Source: WTFY01 sp965220875 (GTDB lineage: Bacteria > Pseudomonadota > Gammaproteobacteria > UBA4575). From it: DNA of 64,000 nt. The position numbers and the translations under genes are program-made. The notes under the pieces were generated by a model that saw nothing but the letters and a program-made list of their open reading frames with translations, ran no database searches and was not told where the DNA came from. How positions within the stretch are numbered: the stretch's first letter is position 1; each line of letters opens with the position of its first letter. The DNA is taken from NCBI GenBank assembly GCA_965220875.1, contig OZ244849.1:930001-994000 (forward strand), written 5' to 3'. Shown here piece by piece: positions 51,923 through 61,012 of the stretch.

Positions 51923-52747
51923 TCAACGGTGCTTGGATTGTGCATTTGGGAAAAACAATTGCTGTCCTGCGAATGTGAAGTCTGCAATAGCTTGCTGACC
52001 TTGATCGGATATCAGCCAGTTTGCAAACGATCTTGCTTCGTTAATTTTGATATGCGGATGGTGCTCTGGATTCACTAGGATTATGCTGTACTGATTATGC
52101 AGCGGCGGGTCATCTTCAAAAAGCAAAACCAGCCTGTCACGATTTTTAAAAGAAAGCCAAGTACCCCTGTCAGAAAGTGTATAGGCGCCCATAGCATTTG
52201 CTATGTTAAGTGTGGCGCCCATACCAGCTCCTGTTTCGTGGTACCAGGTGCCGCTGTATTGCTGGGCATTGAGCCCGGCCATAGTCCATAATTCCAACTC
52301 TTTCTTGTGTGTACCACTATCGTCACCACGTGACACAAACGGCATTTCGTGCTCAAAAATTTGACTCAGGGCATCCAAGGTCCTGTTTTCAAATCTGATG
52401 TTTGCAGGATCCTCGCGTGGTCCGACAATCACAAAGTCGTTATACATTACTTCACTGCGTTCGATACCAAATCCGTTGGACACGAACTCCTCTTCAGATG
52501 CCCTGTGGTGCACCAGTATCATGTCAGCATCACCCATCTCGCCCAGTTTCATCGCACGACCAGTACCCACAGCTACAACTCGCACATTTATCTTGCTCTG
52601 TTCACGGAACTTCGGAATGATGTTGTCTAACAGCCCGGAGTTTTCTGTCGATGTAGTAGAAACCAAAGTAATGAAACTGTTTCCCATCGCTGGATTCAGG
52701 GCTAGAAAATACACTGCTGCGATGACCTTGAGCAGACGATATTTCAT
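51923..52747 (-). CDS. tupA: Tungstate-type ABC transporter, substrate-binding protein
   Basis: Periplasmic binding protein of 274 residues with a Sec signal peptide (cleavage near residue 22). The TupA hallmark STTSTENSGLLD follows directly, with the GTGRAMKLGE and SRGDDSGTHKKELELW segments of COG2998. TupA binds tungstate tightly; some relatives carry molybdate. It is last in tupB-tupC-tupA order on the minus strand, 10 bases after tupC. Confidence 0.93.
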   Translation of the reverse strand: MKYRLLKVIAAVYFLALNPAMGNSFITLVSTTSTENSGLLDNIIPKFREQSKINVRVVAVGTGRAMKLGEMGDADMILVHHRASEEEFVSNGFGIERSEVMYNDFVIVGPREDPANIRFENRTLDALSQIFEHEMPFVSRGDDSGTHKKELELWTMAGLNAQQYSGTWYHETGAGMGATLNIANAMGAYTLSDRGTWLSFKNRDRLVLLFEDDPPLHNQYSIILVNPEHHPHIKINEARSFANWLISDQGQQAIADFTFAGQQLFFPNAQSKHR

Positions 52748-52757
52748 GAGTTTCCTA

Positions 52758-53486
52758 TTAGTGATTGTTTAGTAGTTTCCCTGCAATAAAATCTTTAGCA
52801 AGGTCGGTCTTAGGCCGTGAAAAAAACAAATTCGCTGAGGTGTGTTCGATTAGCCTGCCTTGGTGCAGGAACAAGATGTCGCTTGCAAGTCTTTTTGCCT
52901 GGTCCAGGCTGTGAGTAGTCATGACAATCTTAGTGCGCTGTTGAGCAATGGCCCCGATCAGCATTTCAATAGTCGCGACACCGGAAGGATCAAGTTCTGC
53001 AGTTGGCTCATCCAGTAACATCACTTTGGGTTTCAGAATCCAAGCTCGAGCAATATTCAGACGTTGTTGTTCGCCACCTGACAAGGTGCGTGCACTACGT
53101 GCCGCAAGCTCAGCCAGTCCTGTATGCTGCAAAGCTTCACGGATCAGCGGTTCACAATTGGTTTTGCTGATTTTGTGTAGTTTGAGTACGTATTCTAGGT
53201 TAGCGTATACGCTACGCTGTAAGAATACAGGTTTTTGGAATACAAACGCGCGCCAAGGTTCCCTGGGTTGGGGAGTCTGCTGATTCCATTGTAATGATCC
53301 TTGGTCTGGAAGGTCGAGACCATGTGCGATGCGTAGCAGTAAACTTTTCCCTGCTCCATTCGGACCAAGTATGATCGTGGTTCCTGCTGATTCGACTGTG
53401 GTGTTCAGATTGTCCAGAAGCAGCTTTCCTTGTCTGGAAACACCAAGGTTTTGGAAGACCAGCGGCAGGACAGGTGCAAACTGCAT
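52758..53486 (-). CDS. tupC: Tungstate-type ABC transporter, ATP-binding protein
   Basis: ABC ATPase of 242 residues from ATG 53486. Walker A is GPNGAGKS, the Q-loop is VFQKPVFLQRSV, the signature is LSGGEQQRL, Walker B is VMLLDEPTAELD, and the switch His is in MTTHSLDQA. A longer frame starts at 53546, with an intermediate ATG at 53516, but these would overlap tupB substantially. It energises the TupB permease. Confidence 0.92.
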   Translation of the reverse strand: MQFAPVLPLVFQNLGVSRQGKLLLDNLNTTVESAGTTIILGPNGAGKSLLLRIAHGLDLPDQGSLQWNQQTPQPREPWRAFVFQKPVFLQRSVYANLEYVLKLHKISKTNCEPLIREALQHTGLAELAARSARTLSGGEQQRLNIARAWILKPKVMLLDEPTAELDPSGVATIEMLIGAIAQQRTKIVMTTHSLDQAKRLASDILFLHQGRLIEHTSANLFFSRPKTDLAKDFIAGKLLNNH

Positions 53487-53490
53487 GTTG

Positions 53491-54195
53491 TCAGCTATAG
53501 ATCTTGTAGGCAGCATGACGAGCACCCATGACAACTGAGGTGACAATTAGCGAAAGCATGATGAGAATGATTCCTAAAGCCAAGGCTAGCTCGATATCTC
53601 CTCTGCTGGTTTCGAGAGCAATGGCGGTTGTCATTACGCGTGTACTGTGATTGATGTTACCACCTACAATCAATACTGCGCCAACTTCAGCAATTGCCCT
53701 GCCAAATCCTGCAAACATATTAGTCACCAAACTGTATCGGGTTTCCCATAAGAGTGTGATCATCAAGCCTGAGGGTTTGGCCCCTAGTGCTTTTAACTGC
53801 TCATGATATTCGTCATTTGCGTCCAGAATAGTTTGACGTGTGAGAGCGGCGACAATGGGAGCAATCAGGCACACTTGTGCAATGATCATTGCGGTAGGTG
53901 TAAAGAGCAGACCCAGCATGCCGAGGGGTCCAGATCGAGACAGGATTAGGTAAACCACAAGGCCTACAACCACAGGAGGCAGGCCCATGAAAGTATTGAG
54001 CATGGCAACTAGGAGACCTCGTCCAAAAAACCTGTACAGTGCGAGCGCGGCACCAAGTGGTAAACCTATCATGCTGGCAATGAGTACTGCGGTCAGACTC
54101 ACTTGCAGTGACAGAGTTACGATTTCTATCAGATCACCATCCAACTGTATGATCAGCCAGATCGCTTTTGAAAAGGCTTGAGAAAAATCGTTCAA
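53491..54195 (-). CDS. tupB: Tungstate-type ABC transporter, permease
   Basis: Inner-membrane permease of 234 residues with about five to six TM helices. VSLTAVLIASMIGLPLGAALA opens the BPD-transport domain, and EYHEQLKALGAKPSGLMITLLWE is the EAA loop that contacts the ATPase. AGFGRAIAEVGAVLIVGGNI is typical of TupB/ModB-like permeases. It starts at TTG 54195 with no good ribosome-binding site, so the N-terminus is uncertain. It leads the operon. Confidence 0.9.
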   Translation of the reverse strand: MNDFSQAFSKAIWLIIQLDGDLIEIVTLSLQVSLTAVLIASMIGLPLGAALALYRFFGRGLLVAMLNTFMGLPPVVVGLVVYLILSRSGPLGMLGLLFTPTAMIIAQVCLIAPIVAALTRQTILDANDEYHEQLKALGAKPSGLMITLLWETRYSLVTNMFAGFGRAIAEVGAVLIVGGNINHSTRVMTTAIALETSRGDIELALALGIILIMLSLIVTSVVMGARHAAYKIYS

Positions 54196-54325
54196 GTAGG
54201 ATACCGTACGACTTGCTGATGAAATATGTGTTTCAAGTTAGTTGTTTATGCTTGATGCTGTGATCCGTTGGGCAAGCAAGTGGCTTCCTTTAGGGATGAA
54301 CATTTGGAATTCTAGCTTGTCAGAA

Positions 54326-54763
54326 TCAAGGTCTCTTGACAGTCATGAAGATGTCATGCTCTTCCTGCTTACCCTCATGCGTGATACAAAGCGTGATCAT
54401 CAGTTCATCACCGGCCTTTAACCCGATTCTGGGATCCATTAGCATAAAATGAAAATTACCGGGTTGAAACGCTAAAGTACCTTTTGCAGGTATGGCAAGT
54501 GTCTCAAATTGATGCATGCTGGCTGTGCCATTCTTAATGACAGTGCGATGGAATTCAATGCTTCTAAAGTGCTTGGATTTTGCACAAGTAAGAGTGTACG
54601 TTCGTGAAGAGTTATTGTGGAGAACCAAGTAACCAGCCATAGTCTTGGCATTTGCCGGAGCTTCACGAATCCATGCATCTTGTGCTGTGATTGGTTCTTG
54701 TTGTGCCTGCGCTGAGACCGAAAATGTCAGGCAATACAAGACGATCAAGACCAATTTGGGCAT
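54326..54763 (-). CDS. PCuAC-family periplasmic copper chaperone
   Basis: Secreted protein of 145 residues with a signal peptide ending AQA (about residue 20). The DUF461/PCuAC copper motif can be read as H in IEFHRTV, M in GTASMHQ, and HFMLM in NFHFMLMDP. Such proteins deliver Cu(I) to cytochrome c oxidase. AREAPAN-like IREAPANAKTMAGYLVLHN is the family start. It stands alone between tupB and gcvH. Confidence 0.9.
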   Translation of the reverse strand: MPKLVLIVLYCLTFSVSAQAQQEPITAQDAWIREAPANAKTMAGYLVLHNNSSRTYTLTCAKSKHFRSIEFHRTVIKNGTASMHQFETLAIPAKGTLAFQPGNFHFMLMDPRIGLKAGDELMITLCITHEGKQEEHDIFMTVKRP

Positions 54764-54776
54764 CAGAGTAACTGCT

Positions 54777-54805
54777 TTGTTGAAAGGCGTGTCGTGATAT
54801 AAAAT
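54777..54805 (+). promoter_or_regulatory. Possible gcvH promoter
   Basis: TTGTTG (54777-54782) and TAAAAT (54800-54805) with a 17-base spacer, 66 bases before gcvH. No glycine riboswitch is seen in the leader. Confidence 0.45.
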
Positions 54806-54871
54806 AAACTACTACAATGGCATGTCAGACAGCAACTGAAAACCAGCCTAACCGGATTTGAGATATCACCC

Positions 54872-55258
54872 ATGAGCTTGCCACCCGATGACCGTGTCTA
54901 TTCGCAGGACCATCTCTGGTTACAGATACAGGATGATTCTGTTGCTACGATAGGGATTACTGAATTTGCGCAGTCGGAACTAGGGGATATCGTTTTTGTT
55001 GAGCAGCCTGTTTTGGGAAACGAATATCAAACTGGAGAAATTTGTGCCGTGATTGAGTCGGTCAAAACTGCAAGTGATGTCTACATGCCTGTGCATGCGA
55101 GGGTAGTAGATCTCAATCAGGATTTAGAAGATTCGCCTGAAATCATGAATGATTCACCATATGAAAGAGGGTGGCTCTGCAAGGTAGAACTTTTCGATAA
55201 AACAGTAATTGACAGCCTACTGGATGCAAGCCAATATGAGGCAACTTTAAGCGAATAG
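54872..55258 (+). CDS. gcvH: Glycine cleavage system H protein
   Basis: Lipoyl carrier of 128 residues that shuttles aminomethyl groups between GcvP, GcvT and Lpd. Lys65 in AVIESVKTASDVYMP is the lipoylation site. HLWLQIQDDSVATIGITEFAQ starts the barrel, and SPYERGWLCKVE follows near the C-terminus. gcvT and gcvP are not adjacent, so this is an orphan copy or the system is dispersed; it could also serve in lipoate relay. Confidence 0.95.
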   Translation: MSLPPDDRVYSQDHLWLQIQDDSVATIGITEFAQSELGDIVFVEQPVLGNEYQTGEICAVIESVKTASDVYMPVHARVVDLNQDLEDSPEIMNDSPYERGWLCKVELFDKTVIDSLLDASQYEATLSE

Positions 55259-55371
55259 CCAGAAAATTTTGTCTGTTTTGCAGACCTAGGGTTGCACATT
55301 GAATCTTAGTGACCATGTAGTGGTATACGGGATTTTGCTGAAAATAAATTGGCCAATCACTGGAGAAAAAA

Positions 55372-55872
55372 ATGGCAAAGATCACTCTACAGGGAAACGA
55401 GGTGCATACCAGCGGAAATCTGCCGGAGATCGGGTCAAATGCACCTGACTTTTTATTGGTCAACAAGGAACTAGAAAATGTGTCTCTTACCAACTTCCCA
55501 GGCAAGAAAAAAATTCTCTGTATCGTACCCAGTCTTGATACACCAGTATGTGCGGTATCGGCGAAGAAATTTAATGAGTATGCAAAGGAGTATGATGATT
55601 CTGTAGTCTTGGTAATTTCTTCTGACTTGCCATTTGCCTCTTCAAGGTTTTGCTTGTCTGAAGAGCTTGAGCATGTCATACCGCTGTCCGTTATGCGTTC
55701 GCAAGATTTCTCCAGAGATTACGGTGTGCTGATAGAAAGCGGACCATTGTCGGGAATTACTGCACGAGCAATTATCGTGCTCGACCAGAACAATACGGTT
55801 GTACATGCTGAACTTGTCAGTGAAATTGCAAACGAGCCGGATTACAAAGCTGCCATTCGAGCTTTAGGCTGA
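55372..55872 (+). CDS. tpx: Thiol peroxidase
   Basis: Atypical 2-Cys peroxiredoxin of 166 residues reducing hydroperoxides with thioredoxin. The peroxidatic C60 is in PSLDTPVCAVS and the resolving C94 in SRFCLSEE, at spacing equal to E. coli Tpx (61 and 95). LQGNEVHTSG opens the fold. GGAG precedes the ATG. Its 3' end overlaps the convergent plsC by 9 bases. Confidence 0.96.
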   Translation: MAKITLQGNEVHTSGNLPEIGSNAPDFLLVNKELENVSLTNFPGKKKILCIVPSLDTPVCAVSAKKFNEYAKEYDDSVVLVISSDLPFASSRFCLSEELEHVIPLSVMRSQDFSRDYGVLIESGPLSGITARAIIVLDQNNTVVHAELVSEIANEPDYKAAIRALG

Positions 55873-56634
55873 TTGTTTCAGGTGACTATCTTCAAGCGCA
55901 TTAACAATTGCGTTTCTCGCTATTTGTGCAAGCTGTTTTCTCAACCTGCCATCAATGCATATCGGGTCACATAAGGTTATGATCACTTCAGTACGCTCTG
56001 CAGACATGATTCTAAATGCGTGTTTGACCAAATTGCTGTTTCTGACATAGGGTACTATCGAGTTGGAGCCATGTATCTGTGGATAAAGAAGCGCAACAGG
56101 CTGGATCATGGAATCAGTATCAATTGCAGCGGCAAACAGGCGCGGATGGAATGCCTGAACAGAAGTTCCATCAGTTGTTGTTCCCTCCGGGAAGGAGGCA
56201 ACACTGTGTCCTGATTCGAGTCGTTCCCGCATCAGGTTGACAGCATCAATTACTCCAAATTTTGATCCGCGCCGGATAAAAAGAGTACCTGCCCTGCTGG
56301 CAAGGGTGCCAATCACAAACCATCTGCGAATTTCAGCCTTGGAAAGAAATGACACAGGCAATACCGAGGCGATGATTACTATATCCAGCCACGAGATATG
56401 GTTGGCTACAACGAATACAGGTGGAGGATGCGGTGTGCCATGTACTTTCAGATTAACACCAACAATTTTCGTAACTTGGTACATCCAAGACTGGATGATC
56501 TGTCGCTGTTTTTCTGTCATGACATGGTTCTGGATCCCCCTGAGCACGGTGTAACACAGGATAATCCCTTTCAGGAGGTGGGCGAGCAGGTGCAGTAAAC
56601 GAATTATGCCCCTGAAAATGCACTTTGCATCCAT
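55864..56634 (-). CDS. plsC: 1-acyl-sn-glycerol-3-phosphate acyltransferase
   Basis: Membrane-bound acyltransferase of 256 residues that makes phosphatidic acid. NHISWLD is the HX4D catalytic motif, GTLFIRRGS the second block, FPEGTTTDG the glycerol-phosphate-binding block and VQPVALLYP-like IQPVALLYP the fourth. An N-terminal hydrophobic helix anchors it. It lies 16 bases after the DUF255 gene in the same direction. It could be a paralogue of the main PlsC. Confidence 0.9.
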   Translation of the reverse strand: MDAKCIFRGIIRLLHLLAHLLKGIILCYTVLRGIQNHVMTEKQRQIIQSWMYQVTKIVGVNLKVHGTPHPPPVFVVANHISWLDIVIIASVLPVSFLSKAEIRRWFVIGTLASRAGTLFIRRGSKFGVIDAVNLMRERLESGHSVASFPEGTTTDGTSVQAFHPRLFAAAIDTDSMIQPVALLYPQIHGSNSIVPYVRNSNLVKHAFRIMSAERTEVIITLCDPICIDGRLRKQLAQIARNAIVNALEDSHLKQSA

Positions 56635-56650
56635 GTGATGTCATGTAGGC

Positions 56651-58741
56651 TTAGCACTGGGTGCCAGTATCTGATACAGCTTTTTGCAGTTCGTCCAGTT
56701 GCTGGATTGGTGCCCTGCACTGCATGCCTTCACACATATATGCAGTTACACCCTCAGGGCTTGAATCTCTGTGTGTTTTTTCACTCAACGCGTCCGGCAA
56801 ATCATCTTCGTCTGCCTCTATTGCAAATACCAGTTGCCGTGGGGTAAAAGCTTTTGAAATTTGCTGCTTCCATTTATCAAGATCATTCTTTTGTCCACGC
56901 AAGATTATGATTTGAGGTGGACAAACCTGTTCCTCAAATGCATTGACCAGGCTTGCATGTCCAGCAGGTGAATGGGAGACAGCCTGTGAAGCAAACTTCA
57001 GTACACGAACAGCCGCGTCGAGGTACCTGGTCTCGCCAAGCAAGTAGCCCAGGCGTGTCAAGGCCATTGCAGCTATCCCGTTTCCAGATGGCATGGCCTC
57101 ATCACTCATGGTCTTGGACCGCTGAATAAGCTGCTCGTGGTCTCTTGAGGTGAAATAAAATCCTCCCGAGGCGCTATCTTCAAATTGTTCCAGCAGCACA
57201 TCAGCAAGTTCGCGTGCCCAGATTAAATTCAGTGTACTCCAGTGCGTTTGTAAACTTTCGATAATGGCATCCAGCAAAAACGCATAATCATCCAGGTAGG
57301 CATCCAGATGGGCTCTGCCATCCTTGTATGTCGCAATCAGTCGTTGATTGGCCCACATCGTTTGTCGGAGGAAATCCAGAGCACGCAGTGCAGACCCGGT
57401 GTACTCGGGTTTTTCAAGTATTCTTCCTGTGATGACCATGCCACGTATCATCAGTGCATTCCAGCTGCACAGGATTTTTTCGTCACATCCTGGGCGAACG
57501 CGTTCCTGACGTAATGAAAACAGCTTCTGTTTTGCATGATGGATCAACATGTCGAATTCTTCGAAAGACACACCAGCTTTTTGACAGATTTCAGCTTTGC
57601 TTGCAAAATTATGCAAGTGGTATTGGCCCTCAAAATTTGCGTGCCTGTCAAGTCCGTAGAAAGGTGAGAAGACAGCGAATTCATCCGGATCAAGTGCTTT
57701 TTTAACCTGTTCGAAGTCCCAAACATAATACTTCCCTTCCTCACCTTCGGAATCAGCGTCCAAGGAAGAGTAATAGCCCCCTTCAGAGGATTGCATCTCA
57801 CGTATTGCCCATTCAGCAGTGGCCTCACACACGTGCCTGAATTGCATGGATCCCGTCAATGCAAAACCATGGGCATATAGCGCAAGGAGCAGGCCATTGT
57901 CGTACAGCATCTTTTCGAAATGCGGAATCATCCAGCCTGCATCCACTGAATAGCGGCAAAATCCTCCACCTAAGTGATCATAGATGCCACCTGCTGCCAT
58001 TTTTTCCAAGGTATACAAGGCCATGTGTAAAGAACTGGTCTCCTTGTTTTCCACTTTTATTGCTGATTGCACGTGATAGCGCAGTAGGCGGTCGACATAA
58101 GTCGAGTGAGGAAATTTCGGAGCAGATCCGAAGCCTCCGTTCATTTCATCGAATGCCTGTTTTACCTGCTTGTCACAAATATCAAACAACTCGTGTGTCA
58201 GATCATGTTCCTCGTATTGAGGCTCATGAATCTTTCGCAATGCATTCAGAACTGACTGGTTTTGGGTCATGATTTGCGCGCGCTGGGTTCTGTAGACCTC
58301 TGAGACATGTTGCAACAGGTCCTTGAATGCAGGAAGTCCGTGACGCGTATCCTTGGGGAAATAGGTACCTCCAAAAAACGGAATTTGATCATCGGGCGTC
58401 AGGAACATCGTCAGTGGCCAGCCACCGGTACGCTGTGTAATCAGATACTGGGCAGTCTGGTAGATCTTGTCGATGTCCGGGCGTTCCTCACGATCGATTT
58501 TGATGTTCACGAAGAGCTTGTTCATCAATTCCGCTGTAGCATCATCTTCAAAAGATTCGTGCGCCATGACATGGCACCAGTGGCAGGCTGAATATCCGAT
58601 AGACAGCAGGATTGGCTTGTCCTCCTGCTTGGCACGCTCTAGGGCCTCTTCACACCACGGGTACCATTCTACCGGGTTGTCCGCATGCTGAAGTAAGTAA
58701 GGACTCGTTTCATTAGCGAGATGGTTTTTGCCTTCTATCAT
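56651..58741 (-). CDS. DUF255 thioredoxin-domain protein (YyaL/SPATA20 family)
   Basis: Protein of 696 residues. The N-terminal thioredoxin-like DUF255 domain begins NETSPYLLQHADNPVEWYPW and has a CHWC redox motif (SACHWCHVMAHESFED). GGWPLTMFLTPD follows. The rest (about 200-690) is an (alpha/alpha)6-type barrel as in glycosidases and epimerases, with GGIYDHLGGGFCRYSVD and FEKMLYDNGLL. The family is widespread from bacteria to man (SPATA20), and its biochemical role is not established. It may be cotranscribed with plsC. Confidence 0.92.
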   Translation of the reverse strand: MIEGKNHLANETSPYLLQHADNPVEWYPWCEEALERAKQEDKPILLSIGYSACHWCHVMAHESFEDDATAELMNKLFVNIKIDREERPDIDKIYQTAQYLITQRTGGWPLTMFLTPDDQIPFFGGTYFPKDTRHGLPAFKDLLQHVSEVYRTQRAQIMTQNQSVLNALRKIHEPQYEEHDLTHELFDICDKQVKQAFDEMNGGFGSAPKFPHSTYVDRLLRYHVQSAIKVENKETSSLHMALYTLEKMAAGGIYDHLGGGFCRYSVDAGWMIPHFEKMLYDNGLLLALYAHGFALTGSMQFRHVCEATAEWAIREMQSSEGGYYSSLDADSEGEEGKYYVWDFEQVKKALDPDEFAVFSPFYGLDRHANFEGQYHLHNFASKAEICQKAGVSFEEFDMLIHHAKQKLFSLRQERVRPGCDEKILCSWNALMIRGMVITGRILEKPEYTGSALRALDFLRQTMWANQRLIATYKDGRAHLDAYLDDYAFLLDAIIESLQTHWSTLNLIWARELADVLLEQFEDSASGGFYFTSRDHEQLIQRSKTMSDEAMPSGNGIAAMALTRLGYLLGETRYLDAAVRVLKFASQAVSHSPAGHASLVNAFEEQVCPPQIIILRGQKNDLDKWKQQISKAFTPRQLVFAIEADEDDLPDALSEKTHRDSSPEGVTAYMCEGMQCRAPIQQLDELQKAVSDTGTQC

Positions 58742-58832
58742 GTTTATGATGTACTCATTTAGTGATCTTTAGTTCGTTGATCTCACGGATTTCATACTAG
58801 CATGACGTGAATTCAAACAGGGAAGACATAGC

Positions 58833-59642
58833 ATGTTGAGTTTTCCGGAAATCGATCCCGTAGCTTTTTCTGTTGGTCCACTGAAACTGCACTGGTACGG
58901 GTTGATGTATGCCGTAGGATTTCTGGCATTCTGGTGGCTGGGCCGCATTCATGCAAGGCACAAACATATCCTAATACAACCAGCAGATGTAGGCGATATA
59001 TTTTTTTATGGCATGCTGGGGTTAGTTATCGGGGGCCGTTTGGGTTCAGTACTGTTCTACAATTTCTCCAGTTTTTTGGAGAACCCGCTTTATGTATTCA
59101 GGATATGGGAAGGTGGCATGAGCTTTCATGGAGGGCTGATTGGAGTCATTCTGGTGTTATGGATGTGTCAACGCAACAAGCCATATGGGTTCTTGGATAT
59201 TTGCGATTTTGCAGCACCTACAATTCCGGTGGGTCTAGGTGCTGGCAGGATTGGAAATTTCATCAACGGTGAATTGTGGGGTCGAGCGACCGATGTGCCG
59301 TGGGCCATGGTATTTCCCAATGCCGACAATCTGGCAAGGCATCCGTCGCAACTGTACCAGGCTTTCTTGGAAGGTTTGGTAATGTTTGCAGTGCTTTGGC
59401 TTTTTGCACAAAAGCCTCGTCCTGCCGGTTCCGTAGCAGCCATGTTTGTATTGCTGTACGGTGCATTCAGGTTTGCAGTGGAGTTTGTACGGGAGCCTGA
59501 TGCCAACATGGGCTTTATTGCCTACGATTGGCTTACTATGGGGCAATTGCTAACGATACCCATGATGGTGGTTGGTGTGATAGTAATGTTTCTTGCATAT
59601 CGGAAACCCGGGTCATTTGGTGCTATGAACAAAAGGCTCTGA
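58833..59642 (+). CDS. lgt: Prolipoprotein diacylglyceryl transferase
   Basis: Inner-membrane enzyme of 269 residues with seven TM helices that attaches diacylglycerol to lipobox cysteines. HWYGLMYAVGFLAFWWLG, GGMSFHGGLIG and the signature GAGRIGNFINGELWGR are intact. Substrates in this window include the TolC-like lipoprotein. It precedes thyA by 2 bases, a common gammaproteobacterial pair. Confidence 0.97.
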   Translation: MLSFPEIDPVAFSVGPLKLHWYGLMYAVGFLAFWWLGRIHARHKHILIQPADVGDIFFYGMLGLVIGGRLGSVLFYNFSSFLENPLYVFRIWEGGMSFHGGLIGVILVLWMCQRNKPYGFLDICDFAAPTIPVGLGAGRIGNFINGELWGRATDVPWAMVFPNADNLARHPSQLYQAFLEGLVMFAVLWLFAQKPRPAGSVAAMFVLLYGAFRFAVEFVREPDANMGFIAYDWLTMGQLLTIPMMVVGVIVMFLAYRKPGSFGAMNKRL

Positions 59643-59644
59643 CG

Positions 59645-60439
59645 ATGCGGCAGTATCTTGAGTTGCTGGAACATGTGTTGTCACATGGGGTGGCAAAAGA
59701 AGACCGAACAGGCACGGGGACACTATCAGTATTCGGCTATCAAATGAGATTCGATTTGGCCGATGGGTTTCCTCTGTTGACCACGAAAAGGCTTCATCTC
59801 AAGTCAATCATTCATGAACTCTTATGGTTTTTGCGCGGTGAGACAAACATTTCCTATCTGCAAAAATACGGTGTGTCCATCTGGGACGAATGGGCAGATG
59901 AAAATGGAGATTTGGGTCCAGTGTATGGATCACAATGGCGTAGTTGGCGTTGTGCAGATGGCAGTACGATTGATCAAATCAGCACCTTGATTGAGAGCCT
60001 GAAAACCAATCCGCAGTCAAGAAGGCATATAGTGAGTGCGTGGAATGTTGGTGAGCTAGAAGCTATGGCACTTCCACCGTGTCATATGTTTTTCCAATTT
60101 TATGTAGCTCAGAATCGCATCTCGTGTCAGCTGTATCAACGCAGTGCAGATATTTTTCTCGGTGTTCCGTTCAACATTGCCTCTTATGCATTGCTGCTGA
60201 AAATGGTTGCCCAGGTCACCGGGTATCAGGCTGGTGAATTCATTCATACCTTGGGTGACGCGCATCTCTATACCAACCACCTCAAGCAGGCGAGCCTGCA
60301 GCTGAAACGAACCCCGTTCGTTCTACCCGAGGTCTATGTCAGCCAGGACGTGAAATCCATCTTCGAATTTGTTTACGAAGATTTTGAACTGCGAAATTAC
60401 CAGGCTCATGAGCATATTTCTGCTCCAGTTGCGGTTTAG
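59645..60439 (+). CDS. thyA: Thymidylate synthase
   Basis: Methylates dUMP to dTMP with methylene-tetrahydrofolate. From ATG 59645 it has 264 residues, the E. coli length. RTGTGTLSVFG, the nucleophile C146 in ALPPCHMFFQ and QRSADIFLGVPFNIASYA are conserved. A longer frame overlapping lgt is not used. The dihydrofolate by-product is recycled by folA, 6 bases downstream. Confidence 0.98.
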   Translation: MRQYLELLEHVLSHGVAKEDRTGTGTLSVFGYQMRFDLADGFPLLTTKRLHLKSIIHELLWFLRGETNISYLQKYGVSIWDEWADENGDLGPVYGSQWRSWRCADGSTIDQISTLIESLKTNPQSRRHIVSAWNVGELEAMALPPCHMFFQFYVAQNRISCQLYQRSADIFLGVPFNIASYALLLKMVAQVTGYQAGEFIHTLGDAHLYTNHLKQASLQLKRTPFVLPEVYVSQDVKSIFEFVYEDFELRNYQAHEHISAPVAV

Positions 60440-60445
60440 TTCAGT

Positions 60446-60946
60446 GTGGAACTGACCATCATCGTTGCCATGACTCGGAACGGGGTCATTGGGAAGGGAA
60501 ACAGGATACCCTGGCATCAGCCTGCTGATTTAATGCGTTTTAAAAAAATCACGATGGGCCATCCTATTGTCATGGGGCGTAAGACCTTTGAGTCACTGCC
60601 TGGGCTATTGCCAGGCCGTCGGCATATTGTGCTGACGCGAAACAAGGATTATTTGGCGCAAAACTGCGATGTTGTAACCGGTTGGAAAGAGATGGAAGTC
60701 CTGCTGGCAGATTCGAAGAAGGTATTCGTAATTGGTGGGGCTGACATCCATTTGTTGGCTCTACCGCACGCCGAATGGCTACACCTTACCCTTTTGCATG
60801 CGGAACTGGAAGGAGACACATTTTTCCCGAACTGGAATCGGAGCGATTGGAGCGAAGAAGGTCGGGAGTTCCTTCCAAGAGACGAGAATAACAAATACGA
60901 TATGGAGTTTATTCAGTATAAACGAATTGCTACAGGAAATACGTGA
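60446..60946 (+). CDS. folA: Dihydrofolate reductase
   Basis: Reduces dihydrofolate with NADPH; target of trimethoprim in the family. The 166 residues start at GTG 60446 (MELTIIVAMTRNGVIGKGN). Catalytic Asp28 is in PWHQPADLMRFKK, MGRKTFESL binds NADPH, and VIGGADIH is the conserved C-terminal loop. It forms lgt-thyA-folA and converges with apaH. Confidence 0.96.
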   Translation: MELTIIVAMTRNGVIGKGNRIPWHQPADLMRFKKITMGHPIVMGRKTFESLPGLLPGRRHIVLTRNKDYLAQNCDVVTGWKEMEVLLADSKKVFVIGGADIHLLALPHAEWLHLTLLHAELEGDTFFPNWNRSDWSEEGREFLPRDENNKYDMEFIQYKRIATGNT

Positions 60947-61012
60947 CAGCCAGCCTCTATCTGTGACTTTGACAATGCCCTTGAAATGGGAGGCTGCCGT
61001 CTGCCGTTATGA

